Positions 17,382-26,626 of a DNA stretch of 64,000 nucleotides are shown here, piece after piece. The notes under the pieces were generated by a model. The model had not been told where the DNA came from. It ran no database searches and saw only the letters and a program-made list of their open reading frames with translations. A program made the position numbers and the translations under genes. The DNA is taken from positions 1-64,000 of the forward strand of contig NZ_JBLBVK010000053.1 of the NCBI RefSeq assembly GCF_047314965.1, read 5' to 3'. How positions within the stretch are numbered: the stretch's first letter is position 1; each line of letters begins with the position of its first letter. Origin of the DNA: JAVJUV01 sp047314965. GTDB taxonomy: Bacteria > Pseudomonadota > Alphaproteobacteria > Rhodobacterales > Rhodobacteraceae.

Positions 17382-19331
17382 TCAGCCCCCGGACCAGCCA
17401 CCCCGCCTGAGAGCCTGGAGAAACGTCTCCAGGCTTTCATCCGTCGAGAAGGGGTAGGTTTCGCGGACATAATTCTCGGAAAAATCAGGCTGCGCCTTCA
17501 GGAGCAACTCAAGCACCGGTTCCGCCAGATCGCTGCGGCCGGCCGCGCCGAAAGTTGCGAGACAGCGCTGCAACCCGCGGGAATACCCAGGCGCAATCGC
17601 CACGATCTGCCTGGCCTCTTCGACGGCGCGGTCCAGTTCTCCGAGGTACATGTGGCACGTCGTCAGATCGCCCAGCACCGCCGCCCGTGCTCCGTGGCGC
17701 GGGTTCAGGCGAAAGATCGCCTCGAAATGCTCGACCGCCTCTTCATAGCGACATACCCATTCCAGCGCACAGCCATAGGCGTGCCGGGCCAGCGTAGCTG
17801 ATGGGTTCAGACGGACCGATTCTTCCGCGTGGAATAATCCGGCGCCATAGTCCCTCGCTCCGAAAATCAGCGCCAGGCCGTGATAGGCATGTGCCTCCCA
17901 GTCCTGACCGTCCACGGCGATCGCCCTGCCCGACGCCTCCAGCGAGGCTTTCATCGCACCGAGGTGATCATCCGACCAGGCCATGATGAAAAGCCGCCAG
18001 TTGAGCTTCGCAATGCGAGACCAGGCGCGCGCATAATCCGGCTCCAGCCGCGTTGCCTCTTCAAGCAGTGGCTTCTGTTCGAGGTTCGATTCCAGCGTAC
18101 CGTAGCCTTCGCCGCCCCGTCGCTCGATCTCGTCAGCGCGTGCGACAAGCTGCCAGGCCCGAAGATCGCCCGGGCGGCCACGCGAAATGCGCTCGGCCTC
18201 GGCCTGCCCCAGCCGGGGTTCCAGGCGCGCGACGATGGCGCGGCTGACCTCGTCCTGAAACGCAAAGATGTCGTCCATCGTGCCGTCGAAGGCCTCCGAC
18301 CAGAGCGCTCGGCCGCTCGCGGCTTCGGTCAGCGAGGCCGTGATCCGGATCCGGTCTCCCATCCGCCGGACGCTGCCCGACACGACATATCCCGCGCCCA
18401 CTTCGGCCGCCGAAACACGCAGGTCGATCTCGCGCGCCGTCTTCCAGCCTATGGCCTCTGGTCCGATCACCGGGAACCAGCGCCAGTAACTGAGCGTCAC
18501 GCGCAAATCGTCCGCGATGCCTTCGGCGATCATCTGGCCGTCGTCGTCGTTGCCCAGGTGTTCGAAGCAAAGAAGAAGAACCGCAGGACGTGCGAAAATG
18601 GTTCGCCCGACGCCGGATCGCTCGATGGCACCGGCATCCGCAGGCCGTCCTTCGGCCTCCTGGACGATCCGGGCAAGGGCTGCGCCAGGCGACGCGTCCA
18701 GTTCACGCGCCAGCCGTGCTTCGTGTTCACGGTAAAGGGCAAGCGCCTCGGGCCTGCGTCCCCGCGCAAGGGCCACGCGCATTTTCCCCGCAACCGCCGC
18801 CTCGTTCAGCGGATCATGCTGCAACAGCCGATCGGCCAGCCGCACCGCATCTTCCCAGTCCTGCCTCGCCTCGGCACCGGCAAGCGCGGCTTCGGTGCGC
18901 GCTGCCTGCCGTGCAAGAATCGCCGCGTTCTGGTGACGCCGCCAATCCTCGAAACTGTCGGACCTGAGGTCAACGTCTTCCATGAGCGCGCCACGGAGCG
19001 CGCCCTCGGCCAGATCTTCGGCCCAGACATCGAAGGTCACAGGCGCATCGTCGACCAGCTCGATCCGGTCGGCGTCGGCCTCGAAAACATCAACGCCCAG
19101 CGGTTCCAGCGCCTTTTTCAGGACCGAGAGTTCCTGCCGCAGCGATGCCCGCGCCTGGGCCTCCCCCCGGTCGGGCCAGAGCATCTCCGCCGCGCCATCC
19201 CGCGTGACGCAGCGGCTGGGCGAGAGAGCGAGGAGACCAAGAAGCGCCCGGGCCCTCCGGGACCGCAACGGCAATGCCTCGCCGTCAAGGCGGGCATCGA
19301 ACGGTCCCATAAGCCTGATTTCAAGTGCCAT
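17382..19331 (-). CDS. BTAD/SARP-type regulator fused to TolB-like and TPR domains
   Basis: In this 649-residue protein, residues 1-95 form an OmpR/SARP-like winged helix (LLGLLALSPSRCVTRDGAAE, LRQELSVLKKAL). A bacterial transcriptional activation domain covers about 95-235 (EALALYREHEARLARELDASPG). Residues 250-385 form a TolB-N-like domain (VSAAEVGAGYVVSGSVRR, ALWSEAFDGTMDDIFAFQDE), and the rest is TPR repeats. This order is seen in a family of uncharacterised proteobacterial regulators related to adenylate cyclase-type BTAD proteins. The effector is not known. It is divergent from an SDR gene 129 bases away. Confidence 0.85.
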   Translation of the reverse strand: MALEIRLMGPFDARLDGEALPLRSRRARALLGLLALSPSRCVTRDGAAEMLWPDRGEAQARASLRQELSVLKKALEPLGVDVFEADADRIELVDDAPVTFDVWAEDLAEGALRGALMEDVDLRSDSFEDWRRHQNAAILARQAARTEAALAGAEARQDWEDAVRLADRLLQHDPLNEAAVAGKMRVALARGRRPEALALYREHEARLARELDASPGAALARIVQEAEGRPADAGAIERSGVGRTIFARPAVLLLCFEHLGNDDDGQMIAEGIADDLRVTLSYWRWFPVIGPEAIGWKTAREIDLRVSAAEVGAGYVVSGSVRRMGDRIRITASLTEAASGRALWSEAFDGTMDDIFAFQDEVSRAIVARLEPRLGQAEAERISRGRPGDLRAWQLVARADEIERRGGEGYGTLESNLEQKPLLEEATRLEPDYARAWSRIAKLNWRLFIMAWSDDHLGAMKASLEASGRAIAVDGQDWEAHAYHGLALIFGARDYGAGLFHAEESVRLNPSATLARHAYGCALEWVCRYEEAVEHFEAIFRLNPRHGARAAVLGDLTTCHMYLGELDRAVEEARQIVAIAPGYSRGLQRCLATFGAAGRSDLAEPVLELLLKAQPDFSENYVRETYPFSTDESLETFLQALRRGGWSGG

Positions 19332-19460
19332 GCGCTCCGTCCCTTCTGCCGGGAAGGGAAGCCGAACTGGAGCCCCCGGTCAAGCGGAGCCGCTCAAGGG
19401 CGTCTTGGAGGGCCGGCGCTCATGCTATACCAAATCCGAAACGCGGGAATGAGGGCGCGC

Positions 19461-20162
19461 ATGCCGACAGCAGTCATCACGGGTGGTACCGGCGGGATCG
19501 GTGCCGGTGTGGCCGAAACCCTGGCTTCGAGGGGCTGGCGGGTCGTCGCGACCGGCGCGACCGAGGCCGAGGTCGCCAGGTACGACGCGCCGGAAGGCGT
19601 GAGCGCCCGCGTTCTCGACGTCACCAGCGACGCGGACGTGGCCGCATTCTTCGCGGACCTCGACGCGCTGGAGGGGCTGGTGAACTGCGCCGGCATCCTG
19701 AGAAAGGCCGAGGAATACGACATCGCCACCTTCCAGAAGGTGATCGATGTCAACCTGACCGGCACCATGCGCTGCTGCCTCGCAGCCCACCCGCTTCTGG
19801 CACGGGGCGGAGGCGCGATCGTCAACACCGGTTCGATGTACTCGATTTTCGGCGGCCCTCACGCGCCCGCCTATACCGCGTCCAAGGGCGCGGTCGCGCA
19901 ACTGTCGAAGGCACTGGCGGGCAAATGGGCGCCGGATGGTATCCGCGTGAACGCCATTGCACCCGGCTGGATCGAGACACCCATGACCGAGGCAATCCGG
20001 GGCGACGCGACGCGCGAGCCGGCGATCCTGAATCGAACGCCCCTTGGCCGCTGGGGACAACCGGCAGAGGTCGGATCACTCGTCGCGTGGCTTTTGTCGG
20101 ACGAGGCCTCCTTTGTGACGGGTGCCGTCTATCCGGTGGATGGTGGCTACTCAGCAATGTGA
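19461..20162 (+). CDS. Short-chain dehydrogenase/reductase (SDR)
   Basis: This 233-residue NAD(P)-dependent oxidoreductase of the classical SDR type has the cofactor motif TGGTGGIGAG at residues 7-16 and NCAG near 77. The catalytic Ser is in NTGSMYS, with Tyr and Lys in YTASKGA, and the C-terminal signature is TGAVYPVDGGYS. It is slightly short for a classical SDR (usually about 250). The ATG at 19461 follows GAGGG and is preferred to one at 19449. The substrate is not evident. The BTAD/TPR regulator is divergently transcribed and may control it. Confidence 0.92.
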   Translation: MPTAVITGGTGGIGAGVAETLASRGWRVVATGATEAEVARYDAPEGVSARVLDVTSDADVAAFFADLDALEGLVNCAGILRKAEEYDIATFQKVIDVNLTGTMRCCLAAHPLLARGGGAIVNTGSMYSIFGGPHAPAYTASKGAVAQLSKALAGKWAPDGIRVNAIAPGWIETPMTEAIRGDATREPAILNRTPLGRWGQPAEVGSLVAWLLSDEASFVTGAVYPVDGGYSAM

Positions 20163-20264
20163 CGCGTTGCGCTTTGGGCGCCTCGCGCGAATTCAGGCTC
20201 AATTTTTTACCCGGAACCGAAGCCGAATTTGATCCGGTGACAGATGAGTTCAGATGTACCGGAA

Positions 20265-20675
20265 CTAGAGATTTGCCTTAGATTTCTTGCAGGTCCCTCG
20301 GCCATTGTATTGATTTGCATAACCCATTGCCTGCACCGACACCAAGACTTGCGAATTCCCCTTGAAGTACGCCAGCCGATAACTCAGCCGAGCTGTCTTG
20401 CCTGAACTGTCAGGCAACAGAACGGACCACATCAGAACGAGTTTCTTCGTGGAATCGGATTTCACCTCCGCAGATATCGGACCTCCCTCCACGAAGTGAA
20501 TGACACCATCTTCGACAAGATATTCGTTGAGCTGCGCGTCGTGAATGAAGATCATCTCTTCGGAAATGAGATTTTCGGTTTTCGTAAGTTTGCAGCGATA
20601 AACATCCACTTGCTTTGCGTACGATTGCGAACCGCAAAAAAGCAGCATGATGGCGAGAATTGAAATGGACTTCAT
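20265..20675 (-). CDS. Small secreted protein of unknown family
   Basis: A 136-residue protein with a signal peptide (MKSISILAIMLLFCGSQSYA), two cysteines in the mature part and mostly beta-strand character. I do not recognise its family. The start at 20675 is set by AGGAGG six bases upstream. It follows the DUF2927 gene on the same strand within 25 bases, so they are probably cotranscribed. Both are poorer in GC than the flanking SDR and CdsA genes, which suggests recent acquisition of the pair. Confidence 0.75.
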   Translation of the reverse strand: MKSISILAIMLLFCGSQSYAKQVDVYRCKLTKTENLISEEMIFIHDAQLNEYLVEDGVIHFVEGGPISAEVKSDSTKKLVLMWSVLLPDSSGKTARLSYRLAYFKGNSQVLVSVQAMGYANQYNGRGTCKKSKANL

Positions 20676-20698
20676 CTGGTGCCTCCTAAGTTCCTGCA

Positions 20699-21439
20699 TC
20701 ATGGCGGGTAGTGCATCTGGATAGCCTTTGCGTCCTGACCTTTAAGCTTTCTCACGTTCGAGCCTGTTTCGGAGAAGATCGATCGGTTGTGGTAGTATCT
20801 GTTGTGAATATCCGTAAGCAGTCCGAGAGACTGGACGATTTCCTCAAGAAACACAGATGTCAGTGCCTTGTCGTCGACATCGGTCGCAACCGTCACGCGC
20901 GCCATCTGGATTATCGACCCGCCCCGCGGCGCAAAGACTTCCGCCAATCCGGTGGCGCCGCCCAACAAGAAGATCTCGTCAACGGAACGTGGCGCACCAT
21001 CGAATGCCGCGACGCGGTCGTGTGCCAGAACTATCGAGATTTTCGGCGTTCCACTTGTTATCTGCCTGAGCCTCACCCCGGAATTCACACCAGTAATTTG
21101 CGCAATCGCATTCTGGATAGCCCGCTGCGCGGCTTCAGACCGCTTCCTCGTGACCCCATCTTCGACCCTGACAACGCGCACCGTGAGGTCCATCGCGTCA
21201 GTCTTTCCCCAGCGGACAAGCGGCTTTTGACACTTGCCACCAGGCGGGGCGGCACAGGCAACTGCACGATAGAAGTCGGGATCGCTTAGTCGCCCTTTGG
21301 ATTTCACGCTCTCCTGGGCAATTGCTCCCGAAATCACGATGGGGAAGACAAACAGAACTCCAAAGAAAAAACGCTTCATAAGCCCGCAGCAATTTGAGCC
21401 AAGGTCGCTGTCAGAAATTGCTTTGGTCCGGCTGGCCAT
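20699..21439 (-). CDS. Secreted DUF2927-family protein
   Basis: Up to 246 residues. A signal peptide begins at residue 21 (MKRFFFGVLFVFPIVISGAIA). The mature part matches the DUF2927 pattern: DPDFYRAVACAAPPGGKC then KPLVRW, an RxR stretch, ARVTVATD, and the conserved FLEEIVQSLGLLTD followed by SIFSETG. DUF2927 has no established activity; the EExxQxLGL helix occupies the place of a zincin active-site helix without the His pair. The ATG at 21439 has GGAGG close upstream, while the ATG at 21379 gives a tidier signal peptide, so the start is uncertain. Lower GC than its neighbours. Confidence 0.78.
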   Translation of the reverse strand: MASRTKAISDSDLGSNCCGLMKRFFFGVLFVFPIVISGAIAQESVKSKGRLSDPDFYRAVACAAPPGGKCQKPLVRWGKTDAMDLTVRVVRVEDGVTRKRSEAAQRAIQNAIAQITGVNSGVRLRQITSGTPKISIVLAHDRVAAFDGAPRSVDEIFLLGGATGLAEVFAPRGGSIIQMARVTVATDVDDKALTSVFLEEIVQSLGLLTDIHNRYYHNRSIFSETGSNVRKLKGQDAKAIQMHYPP

Positions 21440-21680
21440 AGACCTCCCAGCGGCCGAGAAATTGACGCCCTACCCAAGGCAATCACCCCTCAACCTCGAT
21501 CTCATATTTTTCAATCACATAACACAGTCAGATGTCGGCCGCCCTTGATACATATCAATAGCGAAAATCATGTATCGGTCAGTCGAGGCTTTCTGAGTCA
21601 ACTGTATGGGCAGAGCGAAAATCTCCTAGATTGGTGAACACTGAATTGGAATCGCGCGCGAACGCCGGCCAAGGAAGATC

Positions 21681-21776
21681 GTGGGGCGTTTTTCGGACGT
21701 GGCGCGCCCTTCCACGGGCGCTGTCTATCTGGTGGACGGCGGGTATTCTCAGCTCAAGAGGTGTCGCGAGACGTGA
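21681..21776 (+). pseudogene. Stranded 3' end of an SDR gene
   Basis: In one frame this stretch reads VGRFSDVARPSTGAVYLVDG then GYSQLKRCRET and a stop at 21774-21776. That is the C-terminal signature of a short-chain dehydrogenase (compare TGAVYPVDGGYSAM in the intact SDR at 19461-20162). Nothing upstream continues the gene. It overlaps the 3' end of the CdsA-like gene on the other strand. The codons differ from the intact SDR mainly at third positions, so it is an old relative and not a fresh copy. Confidence 0.6.
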
Positions 21777-22693
21777 TAGAAGACCGGAGCGGCGAAGATG
21801 ACGCTGTCGAGTTGGTCGAGGAACCCGCCGTGTCCCGGTATGAGATGCGACCAGTCCTTGATACCCTTGTCGCGTTTTATCGCGGCGAAAACGAGGCTCC
21901 CAAGTTTCCCGCTGACGGACGCCAGGGTCGCCATCGCAATCGCCCCGGGAAATCCGAAGGGCGTGATCCAGCTCAGCAGCGCACCGATCATGGCGGCGCA
22001 CAGGATTCCCGTGACCATTCCCTCGATTGTCTTCGAGGAAAAGTTCGGAGCAACGCGATGCCGGCCGAAACTGCGATCCGCGAGATGCTCGAACAAATCC
22101 CCGAGCTGGACAACCATCACGAAGAAGACAATCAGCAGAATGGCTCTGTCTGATCCGTCGGGCATGTCGAGAGCCAGCAAAGCCGGAATATGGCTGATGC
22201 AGTAGACGCAAATCATCTGCCCCCACTGGGTCTCTGCCACCCGGATGAGGAAGATCTTCGGATCTCCCCTGAGGGCGCTGACAACCGGAAGAAGCAGGAA
22301 GACATAGACCGGTATGAACACGGTGAAGAGGTCGCTCCAATCAAAGGCGACGAAGAGATACTGCAGCGGGAGAATGACGAAGAACGCCAGGACCAGCGAG
22401 AGGTGGTCCGCGCGTCGCTTCTCGGCCAGCGTCAGGAATTCGCGCAGGGCGGCGAAGCTGACAAAGCCAAAAAGCAGGATCATGCCCGTTCGCCCCCCGA
22501 GCAGGGCGAGAGACAGCGCGATCACCATCGCCCACCAGGAATGCACCTTCGTCATGAAGGATTCGACGATGGGATTTGTCTGTCCGGCGGGGAATCTTGC
22601 CCGGAGGAGTTCGCCAAGGATGGTCAGAACGCTGAGAATGCAGAATACGGCGACGCCCAGCAGCAGAATGTCGAGCGTGGTTCCACTGGTCAT
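21749..22693 (-). CDS. CdsA-like phosphatidate cytidylyltransferase
   Basis: This is a 314-residue inner-membrane protein with about eight helices. It ends in the CTP-transferase-1 signature region (AAIKRDKGIKDWSHLIPGHG then GFLDQLDSV), which includes the conserved Asp residues that bind metal and CTP. CdsA makes CDP-diacylglycerol from phosphatidate. A housekeeping cdsA normally sits with uppS, dxr and bamA; this copy instead pairs with an acyltransferase, so it may be a second, specialised enzyme. It overlaps the upstream plsC-like gene by four bases. Confidence 0.88.
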   Translation of the reverse strand: MTSGTTLDILLLGVAVFCILSVLTILGELLRARFPAGQTNPIVESFMTKVHSWWAMVIALSLALLGGRTGMILLFGFVSFAALREFLTLAEKRRADHLSLVLAFFVILPLQYLFVAFDWSDLFTVFIPVYVFLLLPVVSALRGDPKIFLIRVAETQWGQMICVYCISHIPALLALDMPDGSDRAILLIVFFVMVVQLGDLFEHLADRSFGRHRVAPNFSSKTIEGMVTGILCAAMIGALLSWITPFGFPGAIAMATLASVSGKLGSLVFAAIKRDKGIKDWSHLIPGHGGFLDQLDSVIFAAPVFYHVSRHLLS

Positions 22694-23355
22694 GGCGCGG
22701 CATCCTCGGAGGAACGGGACAGCTCGAGGAGAGCGCCTGCCGCCCGCTTGAGGAAATCATCCTTGCTTTCGCCCTCCGCGATGTGAACCGGAGCGCCGAA
22801 GGTGACCGTGCAGATGAGCGGCAGCGGGATCACCTCGCCCTTCGGCATGATTTCGTTCAGATTGGCAATCCAAGTCGGGACCAGATCGACATGCGGTCTC
22901 GCGCGCCCGATGTTGTAAAGGCCGGCCCGGAAAGGCAGCAGAGGCTCCTCGGTCATGTTGCGCCGTCCCTCGGGGAAGATGATCAGGGACGACCCCTCAT
23001 CGATCGCCTTGAGGATTTTCTCCAGGGGGTCTTCCTGTCTGGCTTCCGGGCGGCGATCGATCAGGACACAGTTGAAAACTTCCGGTCCGACAAAGGCGCG
23101 GAGGCGATTTTTCAGCCAATAGTCCGCCGCCGCCACCGGGCGTGTCTGGCGCCGCATGTGATTGGGAAGAACAGTCCAGATCATTGGCATGTCCGCGTTG
23201 CTGACATGATTGGCATAGTAGACACGTTGCCGGGCGACAGGTTCGATGCCGCGCCAGTCCGCCCGCACGGCAGTAATGAACCGTGCGGCGAAGGCCAGCA
23301 TGTGGCCAACCACCCGCGCGGCGAGTTTTCGAAGATGCGGCAGAACGGAAGCCAT
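22690..23355 (-). CDS. PlsC-like 1-acylglycerol-3-phosphate acyltransferase
   Basis: This protein of 221 residues belongs to the PlsC superfamily. NHVSNAD carries the catalytic H-x4-D, and FPEGRRN is the glycerophosphate-binding motif. Members acylate lysophosphatidate or related lysolipids at the inner membrane, and the product would be the substrate of the CdsA-like enzyme whose gene overlaps it by four bases. The reading frame stays open to 23505; the ATG at 23355 gives the usual family length but has no good ribosome site, so the start is uncertain. Confidence 0.88.
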   Translation of the reverse strand: MASVLPHLRKLAARVVGHMLAFAARFITAVRADWRGIEPVARQRVYYANHVSNADMPMIWTVLPNHMRRQTRPVAAADYWLKNRLRAFVGPEVFNCVLIDRRPEARQEDPLEKILKAIDEGSSLIIFPEGRRNMTEEPLLPFRAGLYNIGRARPHVDLVPTWIANLNEIMPKGEVIPLPLICTVTFGAPVHIAEGESKDDFLKRAAGALLELSRSSEDAAP

Positions 23356-23538
23356 GCGCGGACTTTGCGCGAGCCGCGAAAAAAACGGAAGCCGCTTCGC
23401 GGCGACGCAAAGGGGAAGACCAACCTCCCAAAAGCCTGTCGGAAACGCATGGATTGCCGCCTTGCCGGCACCGCAGGCGCCCAGTGGCCCGGGACTGCGC
23501 GGCAACCAACGATTGCGGCCGGACGTGAAGACCCCCCT

Positions 23539-24363
23539 CTATCGCTCGATGGGAACGCCCACCATGCTGCCCCACTCCGTCCACGACCCGTCATAAACCC
23601 GGACACTTCTGAAACCCAGGAATTCGGTCATCGCGAAACTTGCGAGTGTCGCCCGATGCGAAAGGCGGCAGTACGAAATGATCGGCGTGTCGATGTCATG
23701 CACATGAGCACCGATGATCTGCCGGATTTCATCAGCGGACCTGAAGGTCGTGTCCGGATTGAGCAACGCGTCGAAAGGCACGTGTATGGCCCCGGGAATC
23801 CGGCCATACCGCTCGGCCCCCACGTCGGGCTTTCCCGGCAATCCCACACGCTGTCCGGAGTATTCCTCGTACGAGCGATGATCGAAGATGAGACTGTCGG
23901 GATTGCCGATATTCTCATGCACGTCCCTTCGGGTCGCACGAATGGCCGGATTTCGCTGTCCCATGGTGTAGGTCGCGGGGGCGACGTTCGGTTCCTCCAG
24001 CACGATCGGACGGCCTTCACGCCGCCATTTGTCCTTGCCGCCATTGAGAATGCGGACATCGGCATGGCCAAACAACTTGAAGACCCACCAAGCGTAGGTT
24101 CCGAATTGAACGGGAGCTCCGTAGAACACGACGGTTGTGTTGTGCCGGATTCCGGCTTCTCCAAGACGAACGCAGAATTCCTCGTCCGCAGGAAACTGAC
24201 GTTCGAACGGGTCCCATAGCTTCGCCTTCCAGTTCCAGCCCAGGGCACCGGGGATGTGACCTTCCAAGTAATCCTCGCGACCGTCCCAATCAATTTCGAT
24301 CAGGCGGACGTCGGGGTCATCGATATGGTCCGCCAACCAATCCGTTTCCACCAATGAAGCCAT
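23539..24363 (-). CDS. Two-domain rhodanese-like sulfurtransferase
   Basis: This protein of 274 residues has two rhodanese domains. The first (about 5-125) lacks a catalytic Cys. The second carries C232 in a CRLSHR active-site loop, and basic residues in the loop point to thiosulfate rather than mercaptopyruvate as donor. The ATG at 24363 follows AGAGGA. The reaction would move a sulfane sulfur to cyanide or, in the cell, to thiols. It is divergent from the cupin gene, with about 230 bases between them. The physiological role is not evident from context. Confidence 0.9.
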   Translation of the reverse strand: MASLVETDWLADHIDDPDVRLIEIDWDGREDYLEGHIPGALGWNWKAKLWDPFERQFPADEEFCVRLGEAGIRHNTTVVFYGAPVQFGTYAWWVFKLFGHADVRILNGGKDKWRREGRPIVLEEPNVAPATYTMGQRNPAIRATRRDVHENIGNPDSLIFDHRSYEEYSGQRVGLPGKPDVGAERYGRIPGAIHVPFDALLNPDTTFRSADEIRQIIGAHVHDIDTPIISYCRLSHRATLASFAMTEFLGFRSVRVYDGSWTEWGSMVGVPIER

Positions 24364-24593
24364 GGTGATCCTCTCCCTTGCGCGGCAACGAAACCATTGC
24401 AAACCAAGTCGACATTGTCACGGCGTCCTGCAATGCCTGTGCATTCGACATCCGCGTTGTCCGGGTACGGGGGCCTTCCGTTCCACGCCTTTCTTCAGGG
24501 CCATCCCTAACCGGGTGCCTTGATGTGAAAACTGACGACGGCAGCCTTCAAATAAGTCTATCTTCCAGGAAACCACCGTAAGTGGAGCGTGGA

Positions 24594-25121
24594 ATGCCCC
24601 TTGAAGCCGACGACGCAAATGCCGTGACACCCTACCAGTTGCCTTTCCCGAAGGACGCGCAGGACGAGATCGTCATCCCGGACGCCATCTCAGGCGACGA
24701 GCGGCTCTGGGTGCCGCAGGCCGAGAACGTCTCGTTCCGTCCCCTCTGCCTCAATCGCAGCCAGGGCTACTGGATGAACCTTCTCCGCGTACGCAAATCC
24801 GGCGTCCTCTCGCGCCACCGCCACCCCCAGCCCGTGCACGGTTTCGTGCTGAAGGGCCGCTGGCATTACCTCGAACACGACTGGGAGGCGCGCGAAGGCT
24901 CCTACGTCTTCGAACCGCCCGGCGAGACGCATACGCTGGTCGTGCCCGACGACGTTGACGAGATGATCACCTATTTCCAGGTGAACGGCGTGATGATCTA
25001 TGTCGATCCATGGGGCAAGGTCATGGGCTACGAGGACGTATTCACCAAGATCGACATGTGCCGAAACCACTATACCGAAGTCGGTCTGGGCGAGGATTAC
25101 GTCGACCGGTTCATCCGATAG
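24594..25121 (+). CDS. Cupin protein of the 2,4'-dihydroxyacetophenone dioxygenase family
   Basis: A single-cupin protein of 175 residues. SRHRHPQPVHGFVLKGRWHY supplies the first metal-binding motif, and FEPPGETHTLV the second, giving a plausible three-His/one-Glu site for iron. The layout is that of the DAD/ChrR-type cupins, which include C-C bond-cleaving dioxygenases; the actual substrate is not known. The ATG at 24594 follows GGAG at a suitable distance; an in-frame GTG 12 bases upstream is possible. It is convergent with homospermidine synthase, with 15 bases between stops. Confidence 0.85.
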   Translation: MPLEADDANAVTPYQLPFPKDAQDEIVIPDAISGDERLWVPQAENVSFRPLCLNRSQGYWMNLLRVRKSGVLSRHRHPQPVHGFVLKGRWHYLEHDWEAREGSYVFEPPGETHTLVVPDDVDEMITYFQVNGVMIYVDPWGKVMGYEDVFTKIDMCRNHYTEVGLGEDYVDRFIR

Positions 25122-25136
25122 AGCGTGCGGACAGCT

Positions 25137-26555
25137 TCAACTGGCCAGCACGTTCTTGAACTGCCAGGGATCTGCCTCGTCGATATCTTCCTCGAACTGG
25201 GTCCATCGCTCCGAGATCGGCGTCCAGTCGGTGTAATGCGCCTCGACCGGGCCAAGATAGGGGCGCTGGATTTCAAGGCAGCGCACGTGGTCCATCTCGT
25301 CGGTTTCGACGATCCCGGCATTCGGGTTTTCCAGCGCCCAGACCATGCCGGCCAGAACCGCAGATGACACCTGGAGTCCGGTCGCGTTCTGGAACGGAGC
25401 CAGATCGCGCGTCTCTTCGATCGACAGGCGCGAGCCGAACCAGAGCGCGTTCTTCTCGTGCCCGTAAAGCAGCACGCCCAGCTCGTCGATTCCCCCGGTG
25501 ATTTCGTTCTCGTCGAGAATGTGCTGCACTTGCTGGATCTTGCCCGATCCGAAAGTCTCGTGCAGTGACAGTACGGCGTCGTCGCAAGGATGATAGGCAT
25601 AATGGCAGGTGGGCCGATACTCGGGATTGGCCCCCTCGCCCACGGTGAAATAATCCGAGATCGAGATCGCCTCGTTATGCGTCACGAGGAACCCGAACTG
25701 CGGACCGGGTGTCGGACACCACGTGTGAACCCGCGTCATCGCACCGGGGCGCGAAATCCAGATTGCGGCCTGGCAACCGGCTTCATGACCCTGCGCATCT
25801 TCGGGCATCCAGGTCTCGTGCGTGCCCCAACCCAGTTCGGCGGGCTGAAAGCCCTCGGAGATGAAGCCCTCGACCGACCACGTATTCACGAAGGTTCCGA
25901 TCTTCTTCTGGCGCGTCGACTTCTGCGTGTCCCGTTCGGCGATATGGATTCCCTTGACGCCCAGCGATTGCATCATCCGCGCCCAACCATGCCGATCCTT
26001 CGGCATCGGATCGGTCCGTCCGGTATCGGCGGCCAGCGTCATCAGCGCTTCCTTGACGAACCAGCTTACCATCCCCGGGTTCGCGCCACAGCAGGAGACC
26101 GCGGTGGGGCCGCCCGGATTGCGCGCCTTCTCGTCCCGGACCGCCTGCCGCAGCGCGTAGTTCGTGCGTTTGGAATTGTCCTCCGTGTCGAAATAGAACC
26201 CGGCCCACGGCTCGACCACGGTGTCGATGTAGAGCACGCCCAGTTCCCGGCAGCACTTCATGATATCGAGCGACGAGGTGTCCACGCTCAGGTTGACGCA
26301 GAATCCCTTGCCTTCGGCGAAGAGCCGCCCCAGCACATCGCGGTAATTCTCTCGCGTCAGCGCCATCTCGACATGATGGATGCCGCGCTGCGACAGGAAG
26401 GTATGGTCGTCGAGATTGGGCTCGATCACGAAGACCTTTTTCGCGTCATACTCAAAATGACGTTCGATCAGGGGCAGCGTGCCGCGCCCGATGGATCCGA
26501 AACCGATCATGACGATCGGGCCGTCGATCCGGCCGTGGCAGGGGAAACTGGTCAT
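25137..26555 (-). CDS. hss: Homospermidine synthase
   Basis: A 472-residue enzyme that makes sym-homospermidine from putrescine (or putrescine plus spermidine) using NAD+ as a prosthetic hydride carrier. The N-terminal Rossmann motif is GFGSIGRGTLPLIERHF at about residues 18-34. Family landmarks include YIDTVVEPWAGFY, CCGANPGMVSWFVKEAL and a Glu/Asp-rich putrescine pocket. Length and motifs match bacterial HSS such as that of Blastochloris/Rhodopseudomonas. Homospermidine is a main polyamine in many alphaproteobacteria. The gene is 71 bases downstream of soxG and could be read through from the sox operon. Confidence 0.95.
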   Translation of the reverse strand: MTSFPCHGRIDGPIVMIGFGSIGRGTLPLIERHFEYDAKKVFVIEPNLDDHTFLSQRGIHHVEMALTRENYRDVLGRLFAEGKGFCVNLSVDTSSLDIMKCCRELGVLYIDTVVEPWAGFYFDTEDNSKRTNYALRQAVRDEKARNPGGPTAVSCCGANPGMVSWFVKEALMTLAADTGRTDPMPKDRHGWARMMQSLGVKGIHIAERDTQKSTRQKKIGTFVNTWSVEGFISEGFQPAELGWGTHETWMPEDAQGHEAGCQAAIWISRPGAMTRVHTWCPTPGPQFGFLVTHNEAISISDYFTVGEGANPEYRPTCHYAYHPCDDAVLSLHETFGSGKIQQVQHILDENEITGGIDELGVLLYGHEKNALWFGSRLSIEETRDLAPFQNATGLQVSSAVLAGMVWALENPNAGIVETDEMDHVRCLEIQRPYLGPVEAHYTDWTPISERWTQFEEDIDEADPWQFKNVLAS

Positions 26556-26626
26556 GTCATCACTCCGTGGTCGATCGCAGCGGGCCTAACATGCCCATCC
26601 CGGATGTCGAGCCCGCAATTGCAGCC

